IMG/VR virus record: IMGVR_UViG_3300047560_000921
Location: 1 to 64,000 of that record
Origin: a virus
Reading direction: 5' to 3' (one strand)
Length of the DNA stretch: 64,000 nt
The notes beneath the pieces are model-generated. The model made no database searches, was not told the origin of the DNA, and worked only from the letters and a program-made list of their open reading frames with translations. Below, in pieces: positions 41,138 through 50,123 of the stretch. How positions within the stretch are numbered: position 1 is the stretch's first letter; each line of letters opens with the position of its first letter. A program made the translations under genes and the position numbers.

Positions 41138-43710
41138 TATGTGCCGCCATCAATTTCATTGCTAAAATATGGAGCGCCCGAAGCATCTTGACGTAAGAAG
41201 CTACCTGCTACTGTAGCAACTGCTGTAACTTGTAATGCACCAGTGCCGTTGCCGTAGATTACACCATTGCTTGTGAATGTTGTAGCACCAGTACCACCTT
41301 GTGCTACGGCGACAGTAGTAAAACCTGTACCTAAAGCACCGCTAGTTAATGTGCCAACAGTAACAATGCTGTTTTGACCAGCGTATGTGCTAGCAATGTC
41401 AATACTATCAGCGTTAACTGTGATACGGTTTGCAGTACCAACTACGTCTAATACGCCGCTTGTGTAAGTTAAACCAGCACCAGCTACTGTAGTTGCAAGA
41501 GCAACGTCGTTGGCGTTAACTGTAATACCTAAGCCTGCACCAACGTCAATTTGGTTACCAGTCTTAGTTAAACCAGCACCAGCAATTAACTGGCCTGCAC
41601 CGCTGAACTGTGCAAATGTTAGGGCTGTTGTACCTAATGTTACTGTACCGTCGTTGGTCAATACCCAACCAGAGTCAGCGTTTGTTGTACCTTCTTCAAC
41701 GAAAGTAAACATACCTGGGTTAACTTCGTTGCTTCCGTTGCCTGCATCTGCGCTGTTATTAGCATCCAATGCACGAGTCCATGCACCACCGCTTACAACA
41801 ACGTAAATACCGTTTTGGCTAGCAGTTGTTTGATCTTTAACAAGAACACGGTCACCAGCGGCTAGTGCAATACTGTCAACCGTTTGAGTGTTGCTTAGTG
41901 TAATGTTGGCTGTTGTAGCAACACGTACACTTTGTTTTACGTCCAAACCGTTACGGCTTGCATCAACGTAGGCTTTTGTAGCGGCATCTTGTGGGTTAAC
42001 CGGATCAGCCAAGCCAGTGATGTAGTTGCTACCCATTGCAATGTTTGCACTGTGAGTAGTAACCCCAGTTACTGCCAATGTACCACTTAATGTTGTGTTA
42101 CCAGTTACTGCCAATGTACCAGCTACGCTAGTGTTACCACTGGCTGCTACTACTGTAAACTTGTTTGTATTAACTGCAAAGTCGCCTGCAACGCCTGCTG
42201 TACCAGCAATAACAGTGTTACCGCTAGCGGCAGCTACAGTAAACTTGTTTGTATTAATAGCTACATCACCAGCAACACCTAAAGTACCAGCAATCGCTGT
42301 GTTACCACTTGCGGCTGTTACTGTAAACTTGTTTGTGTTAACTGACAAATCGCCAGTAATACCAACTGTACCACCAAATGTAGCATTACCAGTGTGAGCA
42401 CTTGTACCAGTTACGCTGAATGTACCTGCAACTGCTGTGTTACCTGAACTAGCGGCTACTGTAAACTTGTTTGTGTTTACACTGAAATCGCCAACTACGT
42501 TTGCAGTACCACTTAGTGTTGTGTTACCAGTTACACCCAATGTACCTGCTACAGTAGCGTTATTCTTAATAGCTGTTGTACCTGTTGCGGCGCCGATGTT
42601 AACTGTTGTGCCAGCGCCAGCAAAGTTAACTGTAGTTGCTGTAGAGTTTACTAAGTTAAATGTTGTTGCTGTTGTAGTGATGTCGCCACCGTTAACTGCT
42701 AAATCGCCAGTTAATGTAGTATCGCCAGTGATACCAACTGTACCACCAAATGTAGCATTACCAGTGTGGGCACTTGTACCAGTTACGCTGAATGTACCTG
42801 CAATGGTAGTGTTACCGCTAGCAGTGTCTACTTGGAACTTAGTTACGCCTGATGCGTTGTTTAATGTTAAGTATTCTGTTGCGGCAGTATCTGAACCAGA
42901 TAATGTCAAACCGTTGTTAAAAGTAACGCTACCGATAGCTGTTTCAGTTCCAGTTAGAACTAAGTTACCACCAACATACAAGTTACCAGCAATACCAGCA
43001 CCGCCAGCAACTACAAGGGCACCTGTTGTTGTGCTAGAACTTGCTGTTGTTTGTAGTAAATTTAACTTTGTTGTGTTTAATTGAGCGACTTCAACGGCTG
43101 TAGTGTTATTACTTGCATAGAAGTGGATAATGTCATCGCTAGCACCTGGGCTACTTTCAGCAATAACATAAGTTAAACCGTCGACGCTACGCACGCCGCC
43201 CAAGCTACTCCAGTTAGTACCACTATAGCCTTCAAATTGGCTAATAGTTGTGTTGTAACGGATAGCACCCTGGATCGCAGGACCTTGTTGTGCTGTTGTG
43301 CCTACTGGAATTACTAAGCCGTTTGTACCAGATATAGAAACGTAACCAGTGCCGTTTGGTGTTAATACGATGTTACCGTTGGCGTTTGTTGCGCTAATTG
43401 TGTTGGTACTACCAGTTGTAGTTAAGTTACCAACGTTAATAACATCAATCTTGTTATTTGAATCAGTGATAAGCGCACTGTCAGCAGTTAATGTACCATG
43501 TACATGGTCCATCATATCTGTAAAGTACTTACCGCCAATTACATAGTGGTTGGCAGCATTACCAGAGGATTCAGTACCGAAACCAATGTATAATCTGTCG
43601 CCGCCGTTTGCCTGCGTTCCTGCTAATGCAGAATAGGCTAGTTCGCCTGCCAACAAGGCTGCTGGATTGCCATTGGTAGACGAACGTTTAATTCTAATTG
43701 TTGATGCCAT
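41134..43710 (-). CDS. tail fibre protein, 858 aa, repeat shaft
   Basis: Fibre attachment N-terminus (MASTIRIKRSSTNGNPAALL, then AGELAYSALAGTQANGGDRL). The centre consists of repeats built on GDFSVNTNKFTVAASSGNTA and VAGTLGVTGNTTLSGT; the NTNKFTV unit occurs four times, encoded by nearly identical DNA around 42160-42480. A 110-residue domain follows (QSVRVATTANITLSNTQTVD ... AGDRVLVKDQTTASQNGIY) shared with the giant fibre. It ends GAPYFSNEIDGGTY. Head-proximal fibre or shaft protein. Confidence 0.82.
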   Translation of the reverse strand: MASTIRIKRSSTNGNPAALLAGELAYSALAGTQANGGDRLYIGFGTESSGNAANHYVIGGKYFTDMMDHVHGTLTADSALITDSNNKIDVINVGNLTTTGSTNTISATNANGNIVLTPNGTGYVSISGTNGLVIPVGTTAQQGPAIQGAIRYNTTISQFEGYSGTNWSSLGGVRSVDGLTYVIAESSPGASDDIIHFYASNNTTAVEVAQLNTTKLNLLQTTASSSTTTGALVVAGGAGIAGNLYVGGNLVLTGTETAIGSVTFNNGLTLSGSDTAATEYLTLNNASGVTKFQVDTASGNTTIAGTFSVTGTSAHTGNATFGGTVGITGDTTLTGDLAVNGGDITTTATTFNLVNSTATTVNFAGAGTTVNIGAATGTTAIKNNATVAGTLGVTGNTTLSGTANVVGDFSVNTNKFTVAASSGNTAVAGTFSVTGTSAHTGNATFGGTVGITGDLSVNTNKFTVTAASGNTAIAGTLGVAGDVAINTNKFTVAAASGNTVIAGTAGVAGDFAVNTNKFTVVAASGNTSVAGTLAVTGNTTLSGTLAVTGVTTHSANIAMGSNYITGLADPVNPQDAATKAYVDASRNGLDVKQSVRVATTANITLSNTQTVDSIALAAGDRVLVKDQTTASQNGIYVVVSGGAWTRALDANNSADAGNGSNEVNPGMFTFVEEGTTNADSGWVLTNDGTVTLGTTALTFAQFSGAGQLIAGAGLTKTGNQIDVGAGLGITVNANDVALATTVAGAGLTYTSGVLDVVGTANRITVNADSIDIASTYAGQNSIVTVGTLTSGALGTGFTTVAVAQGGTGATTFTSNGVIYGNGTGALQVTAVATVAGSFLRQDASGAPYFSNEIDGGTY
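42160..42480. repeat. tandem shaft repeats in the 858-aa fibre gene
   Basis: Four copies of a segment encoding VNTNKFTV with flanking Ala/Ser/Gly codons lie near 42165, 42240, 42315 and 42465. Spacing is about 75 bases between the first three, then a longer unit that includes the AHTGNATFGGTVGITGD insert. Confidence 0.7.
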
Positions 43711-43724
43711 TTATAATTTCTCCA

Positions 43725-44144
43725 TTAAAATTCGCCTGCATCCATGACTTGTTGATACAGGTAATTTGAAACTAACCACTTGTCGATATCCGCCGCGTAA
43801 ATTAATACGTCACCTGATCTTAAACCATCTCCTGGCGTTGGATCTTGCACGTTAGATAATTGTTGTAACTTTAAATTAGCAATGTAGTTGTTAACTTGTG
43901 CTATAGCAGAGTCTAAATCGTCTTTGATTGGAATCTGCTTAACTACTAATTGCCCTGAATCATTCAGAGCGGACATTTTAATGTGCTTATCAGTAGTATT
44001 GTACCAAACTCTTCCAGATACTGTGAGTGATGGGTCTGTGCTTACACGCTCAACGTTCAGGTTTTCCACCATTGTACTTTGAAAGTTCAATGTTTCGTTA
44101 GAAGTTGTTAGTGCATTGTCTTGATGGTTGAGATTAATGGCCAT
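43725..44144 (-). CDS. fibre-cluster structural protein, 139 aa
   Basis: First gene of the fibre operon, behind an exact TATAAATA late box. SLTVSGRVWYNTTDKHIKMS resembles the W-Y-N-T modules inserted in the sheath; a helix (DDLDSAIAQVNNYIANLKLQ) follows, then SGDVLIYAADIDKWLVSNYL. Probably a fibre connector or collar component; family not recognised. Confidence 0.62.
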   Translation of the reverse strand: MAINLNHQDNALTTSNETLNFQSTMVENLNVERVSTDPSLTVSGRVWYNTTDKHIKMSALNDSGQLVVKQIPIKDDLDSAIAQVNNYIANLKLQQLSNVQDPTPGDGLRSGDVLIYAADIDKWLVSNYLYQQVMDAGEF

Positions 44145-44169
44145 GTTTATTCAGTTACTAATATTGTTA

Positions 44170-44177
44170 TATTTATA
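44170..44177 (-). promoter_or_regulatory. late promoter TATAAATA (exact T4 consensus)
   Basis: Perfect match to the T4 late-promoter octamer, 25 bases before ATG 44144, between the gp23 terminator and the fibre operon. Confidence 0.75.
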
Positions 44178-44220
44178 CCAAAAATGTTTTTTATTTTTGA
44201 AACTTCCTGATTTGCTCAAC

Positions 44221-44246
44221 AAAAAAGCGCCTTGCGGCGCTTTTTT
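44221..44246 (-). terminator. strong intrinsic terminator after gp23
   Basis: GC-rich stem GCGCC/GGCGC extended by A6/T6 with a 4-base loop; the minus strand ends in six T residues. It ends the head operon. Confidence 0.92.
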
Positions 44247-44270
44247 GATTTTGCTAAAGCAATCCTTGGA

Positions 44271-45440
44271 TTACTGGAAGCTGATGTTAGCCATTGCAAT
44301 TTTTGCAACGTAGTCAGCAGCGTTACCAAGAGAGCTTGCAGTGTTTGTAAGCTCAACATAGCCATAACGTGTCATGAACGAAACAACTGGTTCGAATGTT
44401 GTTGGGTCAAGAACAACACCAGAGCTCATCAATGGAATGTATGGGCAGTAGAAAGCAGCCGCATCCATCTCGTTAGGACCTTTGTAACCAACTAGAACTG
44501 GGCTAGTTTCGTTAGCATAGCTGTTTACGTAAACACGCATAGAGCTATTCAATGTACCAACGAACTTAGTGTTTGTTGGAGCTTCGAATGTACCTTCAGT
44601 TGTACGTGCGAATGCAGATGTAGTAGCACTTTGTAGTACTGTCAATGCTGTTGGGCTAACAACAACATAGTTACCTGCGCCACGACGTGTACGCTGAGCG
44701 ATCAAGTTAGCGGCGTTGTTGATAAGGATAGCAAGAACGGCATGACGATCACCAACGTATGTAGGTGTACCAGTGAAAGCACCAGTGTTGTTCATGTCGA
44801 ATGTGCTTACTGGAGTACCAGCTAGGCTCAATAACGAACCGATAACTTCTTGGTCGATTTCAGCAGTGATTTCTTGTGCTAGAGCAGCCATGATTTCTGC
44901 TTCAACGTCCAAACCGTGCATAGCTTGAGCATCTTGAGCAGCTTCGAAAGTCCAGCGAGCGCTTAACTTACGAGTTTTAGCTTCAACAGTTTGCTTCAAT
45001 ACTTGAATGCTTAGTTTGTTACCAGCTTCAGCTTCTAGTGCGCTTGTAGCGGCAGCTTTACCTGTGCTAGCACCAGAGTAGGCTTCAGCGATTTTGAATG
45101 GGCTTAGAGCTTCTTCACCAGCAGTTGCGCCGTTAGCAGTTTGTGCATAACGTACACGCAATGTGTGGATTTGACCAACTGGGCCAGTCATTGGCTGAAC
45201 ACCAACGATTTCGTTAGCGATAACAGTAGGCATAACACGACGGATAACTGGCAGAATTACTTTGTTTAAAACTGCAACGTTACCGCTAGATGTAGCACCA
45301 GCTGAAACAGATTCGCTCAAATACTTACGTGTATTTTCTAATGTTGTTTCCATTACGGCCTTCTTGTTGCCGTCGAGTCCTTCTAGCAGAGCTTCTTTAG
45401 TAGCTGACCAGTTTTGTGACTCAAAAAGTTGACTTGACAT
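44271..45440 (-). CDS. 23: gp23 major capsid protein
   Basis: 389 aa, shorter than T4 gp23 (521 aa). Recognised by LNKVILPVIRRVMPTVIANE, IVGVQPMTGPVGQIHTLRVR, ALEAEAGNKLSIQVLKQTVE and YGYVELTNTASSLGNAADYV. The N-terminal arm contains KYLSES, a possible gp21 cleavage site (L-S-E|S, after residue 43). It has a strong GGAGAC ribosome site and lies just after gp22, in T4 order, with a strong terminator behind it. No separate gp24 vertex gene is seen in the window. Confidence 0.96.
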   Translation of the reverse strand: MSSQLFESQNWSATKEALLEGLDGNKKAVMETTLENTRKYLSESVSAGATSSGNVAVLNKVILPVIRRVMPTVIANEIVGVQPMTGPVGQIHTLRVRYAQTANGATAGEEALSPFKIAEAYSGASTGKAAATSALEAEAGNKLSIQVLKQTVEAKTRKLSARWTFEAAQDAQAMHGLDVEAEIMAALAQEITAEIDQEVIGSLLSLAGTPVSTFDMNNTGAFTGTPTYVGDRHAVLAILINNAANLIAQRTRRGAGNYVVVSPTALTVLQSATTSAFARTTEGTFEAPTNTKFVGTLNSSMRVYVNSYANETSPVLVGYKGPNEMDAAAFYCPYIPLMSSGVVLDPTTFEPVVSFMTRYGYVELTNTASSLGNAADYVAKIAMANISFQ

Positions 45441-45457
45441 TTAATGTCTCCTTACTT

Positions 45458-46558
45458 TTATAATCCTGCAAGTTTGCGTAGTGCAACAATCTCAGCTTTA
45501 CCTGTGGATTGATCTGCGCTAACAGACTTGTTACCAGTAAACACAGTACTCTGTGCTTTGGCGCTCTCAACTAGCGTGGATTTAGCTGTCTTGCTAACTG
45601 CTTCGTTAAGAACTGCTGGTAGATATTTTTCAAAAGATTCCTTAAGATTTGTTGTCTTTACTGTTTGCAGTAAATCTTCCATAATCTCACGCTTCTCTTT
45701 GGACAATGGAGCTACCAGCTCCTGCATTACACGGGTACGTTTTGCTACGTCTTCTGCGACTGTGGCCTTACGTACAGCTTCTGCAATCATATTGTCTTTT
45801 TGTGCTAGTCGTTGAGCGGACTCATCCAACTTAGCTTGAAGTTCGGCAACTTGTTTGCCCATCTTCTTAACTTCAGTTCCATCTGCAAAGTGGCTTGCCA
45901 TGAATTCTGCGGCGAATGTTTCCATGATCTTACGACCAAACGCATTTTCACGAGCAACCTTGATGTCTTCTTTAAGCTGAGTTAGCTCAGTCTTCATAGC
46001 ACTAGAAATAATGCCTTCAACTTTGCCAGCGGCTTCTTTAACAAACTTAGCCTTTGCATCTGCAATAATCTTTTTACCCTCTTGAACCATACGAACACGA
46101 GCTGTGCGTAGAGCCTGCTCATCTTCATGTAATTCATTAAGTTCACCGGTTAGACGTTGTAACACAAATTCTTCTAACTTAGCAAAGTTAGTTTCATGTG
46201 CTTGGCGGTCTTTTCTCAATTCACCGATTTCACGTGCAAGAGCTTCCATAACAAACTTGTTTAAAAGTTCATTGTGTTCAGCAACTTTCTTTTTGTAAGC
46301 TACACGAGCTTCAACTAGAGCGTCTTTATCTTGCTTGAATTCTACGATTTCTTGTTTAATTGCTTCTTCAATCATTTGATTCATTGATTCAACAATTAGA
46401 CCCTTATCGTGCTCATAACGCTGAGCAAATTCTTCGCGAAGGTTGGCTGTCATTTCTGCCTTAGCTTCATTTACTTTCTGTTCGAAAGCTTCAGCTAATT
46501 TAGATTTAACGTCTTCTGAGAGTACCTCTGAACCGAGTAGTTCCGAAAAAACTGTCAT
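45458..46558 (-). CDS. 22: gp22 prohead core scaffold protein
   Basis: 366 aa (T4 gp22, 269 aa). Almost entirely charged alpha-helix/coiled coil (KSKLAEAFEQKVNEAKAEMT; AELQAKLDESAQRLAQKDNM). The conserved scaffold segment is LVAPLSKEKREIMEDLLQTV followed by ESFEKYLPAVLNEA. It ends EIVALRKLAGL, the same tail as the 323-aa acidic protein at 8759-9730. It forms the inner core on which gp23 assembles and is degraded by gp21. It sits between gp21 and gp23 as in T4. Confidence 0.92.
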   Translation of the reverse strand: MTVFSELLGSEVLSEDVKSKLAEAFEQKVNEAKAEMTANLREEFAQRYEHDKGLIVESMNQMIEEAIKQEIVEFKQDKDALVEARVAYKKKVAEHNELLNKFVMEALAREIGELRKDRQAHETNFAKLEEFVLQRLTGELNELHEDEQALRTARVRMVQEGKKIIADAKAKFVKEAAGKVEGIISSAMKTELTQLKEDIKVARENAFGRKIMETFAAEFMASHFADGTEVKKMGKQVAELQAKLDESAQRLAQKDNMIAEAVRKATVAEDVAKRTRVMQELVAPLSKEKREIMEDLLQTVKTTNLKESFEKYLPAVLNEAVSKTAKSTLVESAKAQSTVFTGNKSVSADQSTGKAEIVALRKLAGL

Positions 46559-46570
46559 TATACCTTCTCC

Positions 46571-47212
46571 TTAGACTTTAAGGTTTTGGATAAACTTCAG
46601 AACCTCTTCCTGGAGGTATTTCTGTGCTTTAGAGTCATACTTTACAGCCTCTGCGACTTCCATGATTTGTCTCTGACGAGAGCTCATCATTACTCGTTCG
46701 TAAATAGCCTTAGGATACGCCTCTGGCGCACTAGGGTTCGCAACAATATCAACCGTAACGATTTCAAAGTCTTTGACTTCGCCGCTTTCGTTGACATTAC
46801 CTGAACCTCTAGAACTTACACCCAATTTTACACCGCTTTCTAACAATGTTTTCACAATGTTGCCCATCGGTGTTGGTAGGATCTTTAGCTTGCCCAAACC
46901 ATTACCACCATCCATGTAGATGTCAGTAATCATGTGGCTTACACGATCCAAATTCACTTGTAAATCATCTGGGTGATCTGCCTCACCCAATACACTATAT
47001 CCCGAATTAATGCGTTCTTTTATACTCTTGACGGCACGACCAATTTCGTTTACAGGGTAAACTCGTTGGTTTTGATTTTTAACGCCGCCTTGTATAAAAA
47101 TACCACTCATAAACAAGTCCTTAGACTTGCCGTCTTGGCCTTCACGGCTTTCCACGACAAGCTGGGCTTGATCGAAAGTCAGTGCTTCTTTAAGTGGTAC
47201 GTATTTCATCAT
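46571..47212 (-). CDS. 21: gp21 prohead maturation protease
   Basis: 213 aa, matching T4 gp21 (212 aa). Serine protease of the herpesvirus-assemblin-like prohead protease family. The histidine region is YSVLGEADHPDDLQVNLDRV and the serine region LGVSSRGSGNV, then DFEIVTVDIVANPSAPEA. It cuts core and capsid proteins after (I/L)-x-E. Start overlaps the gp67-like stop (TAATG). Confidence 0.94.
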   Translation of the reverse strand: MMKYVPLKEALTFDQAQLVVESREGQDGKSKDLFMSGIFIQGGVKNQNQRVYPVNEIGRAVKSIKERINSGYSVLGEADHPDDLQVNLDRVSHMITDIYMDGGNGLGKLKILPTPMGNIVKTLLESGVKLGVSSRGSGNVNESGEVKDFEIVTVDIVANPSAPEAYPKAIYERVMMSSRQRQIMEVAEAVKYDSKAQKYLQEEVLKFIQNLKV

Positions 47213-48066
47213 TAACGTCCTGCAACTGGAGAGCGTGTGTTACCAGCAGCTTCGCCTTTAGCAGGCTTAGCAACTGCACTTAAACTAGGAGCTTTTTTGT
47301 TGCCAGTAGTGTTTACGTTACCAGCATTGTCTTCCTTAGTAGATGGGTTTAAAAGTCCACCTTGTGTACCGCCTTTGTTGCTTTCACTTCCGCCTAGCTT
47401 GAATGGCTTAGCAGCCATACCTTTTGCACCACTGTTAGCGGCTACTGGGCTCTTAGTGTTATTACCGTTGTCGCCGTGTGATGGCTTTGCAACTGCAATA
47501 AGGTCAGCGCTTTCGTCTAGTTCGTCAGCATCTTCGAACTGGAAACTTTCTTCTGTTTCTTCTTCATCACCGAAGTCGTCACCAAGATCGTCACCGCCCA
47601 AGTCGTCGCCTAGATCGTCGCCTGTACCGTTTTCGTCTTTTAATTGAGCAAATAAGCTCTTTAGCTCGTCTAAAGCATCTTCAACGTCCATAACAGCGTC
47701 GTCGATTTGGTCTTCAGTGTCACCACCTGCATCATCACCAAACTCGTCGCCCATGTCTTCGTCGCCACCTAGCTCTTCGCTATCGTCGCCGAATTCTAGT
47801 TCGTCTTCGTCTTCTTCGCTAAACATTTCTTCGCTAGCGATGTCTTCTTTAGCGGCGCTAATATCGTCGCCGAAGTCATCTTGCATGTCGCCGTCTAATT
47901 CTTCAGTTTCTAAAACTTCTTCCTCAGACACGTCATCGCTCTCGATTAAGCCTTCATAAATGCTACGACCTTTCTCTACGAAGAAAGAGTGTAGTAAATC
48001 TTGAGCTTTGTCTTCTTCCTTATTCAGGATGTGCTCTAGCACTTGTTCTAATATCTTTTTTGACAT
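47212..48066 (-). CDS. 67: gp67-like acidic prohead core protein
   Basis: I start it at ATG 48066 (MSKKILEQVLEHILNKEEDK), which has AAAGGAG upstream; a longer TTG start is unlikely. 284 aa versus 80 in T4 gp67. A short helical N-terminus (AQDLLHSFFVEKGRSIYEGL) precedes an extremely Asp/Glu-rich centre (about 45-190), then a Gly/Asn/Lys linker with the duplicated motif AVAKPSHGDNGNNTKSPVA / AVAKPAKGEAAGNTRSPVA. Position between gp20 and gp21 fits T4 gp67/gp68. Probably part of the scaffold core. Confidence 0.75.
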   Translation of the reverse strand: MSKKILEQVLEHILNKEEDKAQDLLHSFFVEKGRSIYEGLIESDDVSEEEVLETEELDGDMQDDFGDDISAAKEDIASEEMFSEEDEDELEFGDDSEELGGDEDMGDEFGDDAGGDTEDQIDDAVMDVEDALDELKSLFAQLKDENGTGDDLGDDLGGDDLGDDFGDEEETEESFQFEDADELDESADLIAVAKPSHGDNGNNTKSPVAANSGAKGMAAKPFKLGGSESNKGGTQGGLLNPSTKEDNAGNVNTTGNKKAPSLSAVAKPAKGEAAGNTRSPVAGR

Positions 48067-48109
48067 TCCTATATCTCCTTTGGCCAAAGATAGTTTATTA
48101 TCGTAACAA

Positions 48110-48117
48110 TATTTAAA
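48110..48117 (-). promoter_or_regulatory. possible late promoter box TTTAAATA
   Basis: TAAATA-core octamer between the branched hairpin and ATG 48066. A weak match, but well placed to restart transcription after the structure. Confidence 0.35.
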
Positions 48118-48130
48118 TGATGGGAGTAAA

Positions 48131-48201
48131 ATACCCTTAGAAAAGGCCTAAAAAACGTAGTTTTTTGATTCTAGGCCTTGGCATAAGTATGCCTAGGGTA
48201 T
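48131..48201 (-). terminator. branched three-way-junction hairpin / terminator
   Basis: An outer 7-bp stem (48131-48137 with 48195-48201) encloses two hairpins: AAGGCCTA/TAGGCCTT (48143-48150 with 48172-48179), extended by an A/T-rich inner stem, and GGCAT/ATGCC (48180-48184 with 48189-48193) with a 4-base loop. It begins exactly at the stop codon of the 75-aa gene. Read on the minus strand the larger hairpin is followed by TTTTC, so it may be an intrinsic terminator or processing site. Confidence 0.6.
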
Positions 48202-48428
48202 TATTGTGCTGATGCTCTAGCGTAAATTACGCCAAGTTTTTGCGCTTTTTTATTGACTTCTGCTTTACGTAGCTCTTTCATCTTACGCAATTTATTCAAG
48301 TGCATAAGCGTTAAACGGCTTCTACGTGTGTCCGTTTTACGTAATTGATCCAATTGTCCTTTGAAAATATCATTGGACGTTTGCTCTTGTTGCTCTTCTG
48401 CACTTTCACGCAATTCTAGGAATTTCAT
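48201..48428 (-). CDS. small basic head-operon protein, 75 aa
   Basis: Overlaps the gp20 stop by four bases (ATGA). The product (MKFLELRESAEEQQEQTSND ... RLTLMHLNKLRKMKELRKAE) is helical and strongly basic in its second half. A small protein at this place is common between gp20 and gp67 in T4-like phages; it may be a core or portal-associated factor (possibly gp68-like). Sequence alone does not settle this. Confidence 0.65.
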   Translation of the reverse strand: MKFLELRESAEEQQEQTSNDIFKGQLDQLRKTDTRRSRLTLMHLNKLRKMKELRKAEVNKKAQKLGVIYARASAQ

Positions 48429-50116
48429 TGTGGGGCTCCTTCTGGAGGTGCTTCGCCTCCCATATCGCCGCCTTCTGGAGGTGCTTCTTCGCCGCCTTCA
48501 GCCGGAGGCTGTACGCCAACTGCGCCTAGTTCGTTGGTACCAATGCCGCCTGCTGTGCCTGCGCTCATCATGTCGTCCGAACCTACACCAGCATCTTCGT
48601 GCTTGTCTGGGTTCTCTTCTAACCACAACTCTTCGTTTTCTACAATCTCGTCTTCTTCTAAGCCTAGATATTTCTGTAGTACAAAGCGTCTGCTTAGGAA
48701 TGGTACCTCTGCTAGCTGTGTAAACACGCTGGCTCTGCTTGCATTTAGTTCGGTTTCTCTGTATGCCGCAAAGTTTTGTGGCGGTAGGAAACGCAAATCA
48801 AATGTACTTGCATCAATCTCGATGCCTTTGAACTTTAAGAATAGTTTAAATTCTTCGTCAAAACGTGGGGCAATTAAACCCTGAATACGTTGGCAATACT
48901 TGTTAAAGCGGAACTCTTGAATAAACGCTGTTCCTACTTTACCGTCTTGATATGCGGCTGTTCCGTCGTCTGGTCCAGTAGGCAAATAGCTACTAGGAAT
49001 ACGCAATGCTCGCATCATTTTGTTAGTAAAGAACTTCAAGTCATCAATTTGACCTAAGTTTTCACCGCCTGGAAGTGTTTCTACTTTACTGCCACGGCCG
49101 TCTGCTGTTGTGGCAAAGAAGTAGTCTTCCATCATAGATAGCGGATTGTAACCAGCATCCATAACTGTTTGTCCCCCGCCGTTACGGCTAGGAATACGGC
49201 GTTGGTGAATTTCGTTTTTAACACGTTCAACAAAAGCCATGGCCATGTGCGCTGGCATGTTACCTGTGTCAATATAGAATACACGACGTTCTGGCGCACG
49301 TTGTACGCGGTAGATAATAATAGCGTCTTCTAATAATTCTTTTTGCTTGTAAATCTTAAAAATACTATCAAGGATACTTGTACCAAAAGGCCAGTTGTTG
49401 TCCATACCTTCAGTCATTGACAAATGTACAACGTGGTCACTGTCAATACCAAATTCTTCAATTTGTCCTTGATTGCTTTTGCTACCATAGTTCATAGCTT
49501 GACCAGGTTGAATGTTACCTAGTCTGCTCATTGCACTCATGGCCATAAACTGTGTATCGTGCTTGATAACATCAGTTGCTGTTTTGTCCATAATATCTAA
49601 CGACAAATTCTTAACAACGTATTGCTCAGGTTTCTTGCCTTTAGTTTGGTTAATAATAATCTTTGTCAGTGCAGTTGGGTCTAACCAAATCCACTCAAAC
49701 GTTTCTGGATCACGAATGAAAAAGTTGTCGCCATACTTTAGTACGCTACGCACTGCTCTGAATAATCGCTTGTCCCATTCATTAATACGGCACCATTGCT
49801 GTAGTGCTTTACGCAATACTTTAACTTCACTGTCAGTTGGTGTATCGTTAAAATGTACGTCAAATGGAACGTTTGTCTTGGCATCGAACTGTGTACAAAA
49901 CTCAGCAATAGTGTCTAGGGCCGCATTGATTTCACTGTCCATGTCCATTTGGTCATATTGCATATAACGGTCAACACGGTTTGGTGTACCAGTGTACACT
50001 TCATTAAGATAACTAGAAAATTTGCTAGTAGTGACGCTTCTGGAATTGGAGCTTTGTGGCTGATTTCCAGTATTAAACGACGATTTTTGAACGTTAAAGT
50101 ATTTTTTCCAAGACAT
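48425..50116 (-). CDS. 20: gp20 portal vertex protein
   Basis: 563 aa (T4 gp20, 524 aa). Forms the dodecameric portal used for DNA packaging and tail joining. Telling segments: MDMDSEINAALDTIAEFCTQ, IIYRVQRAPERRVFYIDTGN, AFVERVKNEIHQRRIPSRNG and FTNKMMRALRIPSSYLPTG. The C-terminal 60 residues are Gly/Glu/Pro-rich (PPAEGGEEAPPEGGDMGGEA), an added flexible tail. An ACTAAATA late box ends seven bases before the ATG. Confidence 0.95.
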   Translation of the reverse strand: MSWKKYFNVQKSSFNTGNQPQSSNSRSVTTSKFSSYLNEVYTGTPNRVDRYMQYDQMDMDSEINAALDTIAEFCTQFDAKTNVPFDVHFNDTPTDSEVKVLRKALQQWCRINEWDKRLFRAVRSVLKYGDNFFIRDPETFEWIWLDPTALTKIIINQTKGKKPEQYVVKNLSLDIMDKTATDVIKHDTQFMAMSAMSRLGNIQPGQAMNYGSKSNQGQIEEFGIDSDHVVHLSMTEGMDNNWPFGTSILDSIFKIYKQKELLEDAIIIYRVQRAPERRVFYIDTGNMPAHMAMAFVERVKNEIHQRRIPSRNGGGQTVMDAGYNPLSMMEDYFFATTADGRGSKVETLPGGENLGQIDDLKFFTNKMMRALRIPSSYLPTGPDDGTAAYQDGKVGTAFIQEFRFNKYCQRIQGLIAPRFDEEFKLFLKFKGIEIDASTFDLRFLPPQNFAAYRETELNASRASVFTQLAEVPFLSRRFVLQKYLGLEEDEIVENEELWLEENPDKHEDAGVGSDDMMSAGTAGGIGTNELGAVGVQPPAEGGEEAPPEGGDMGGEAPPEGAPQ

Positions 50117-50123
50117 AGTTGTA

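Noticed and set aside
42160-42480. CRISPR-like regular repeats
   Set aside because: The repeats are in frame within a fibre gene, encode a conserved peptide (VNTNKFTV), and have no unique spacers.
47212-48087. TTG start at 48087 for the gp67-like gene
   Set aside because: It would place the AAAGGAG ribosome site inside the gene; ATG 48066 is correctly spaced from it.
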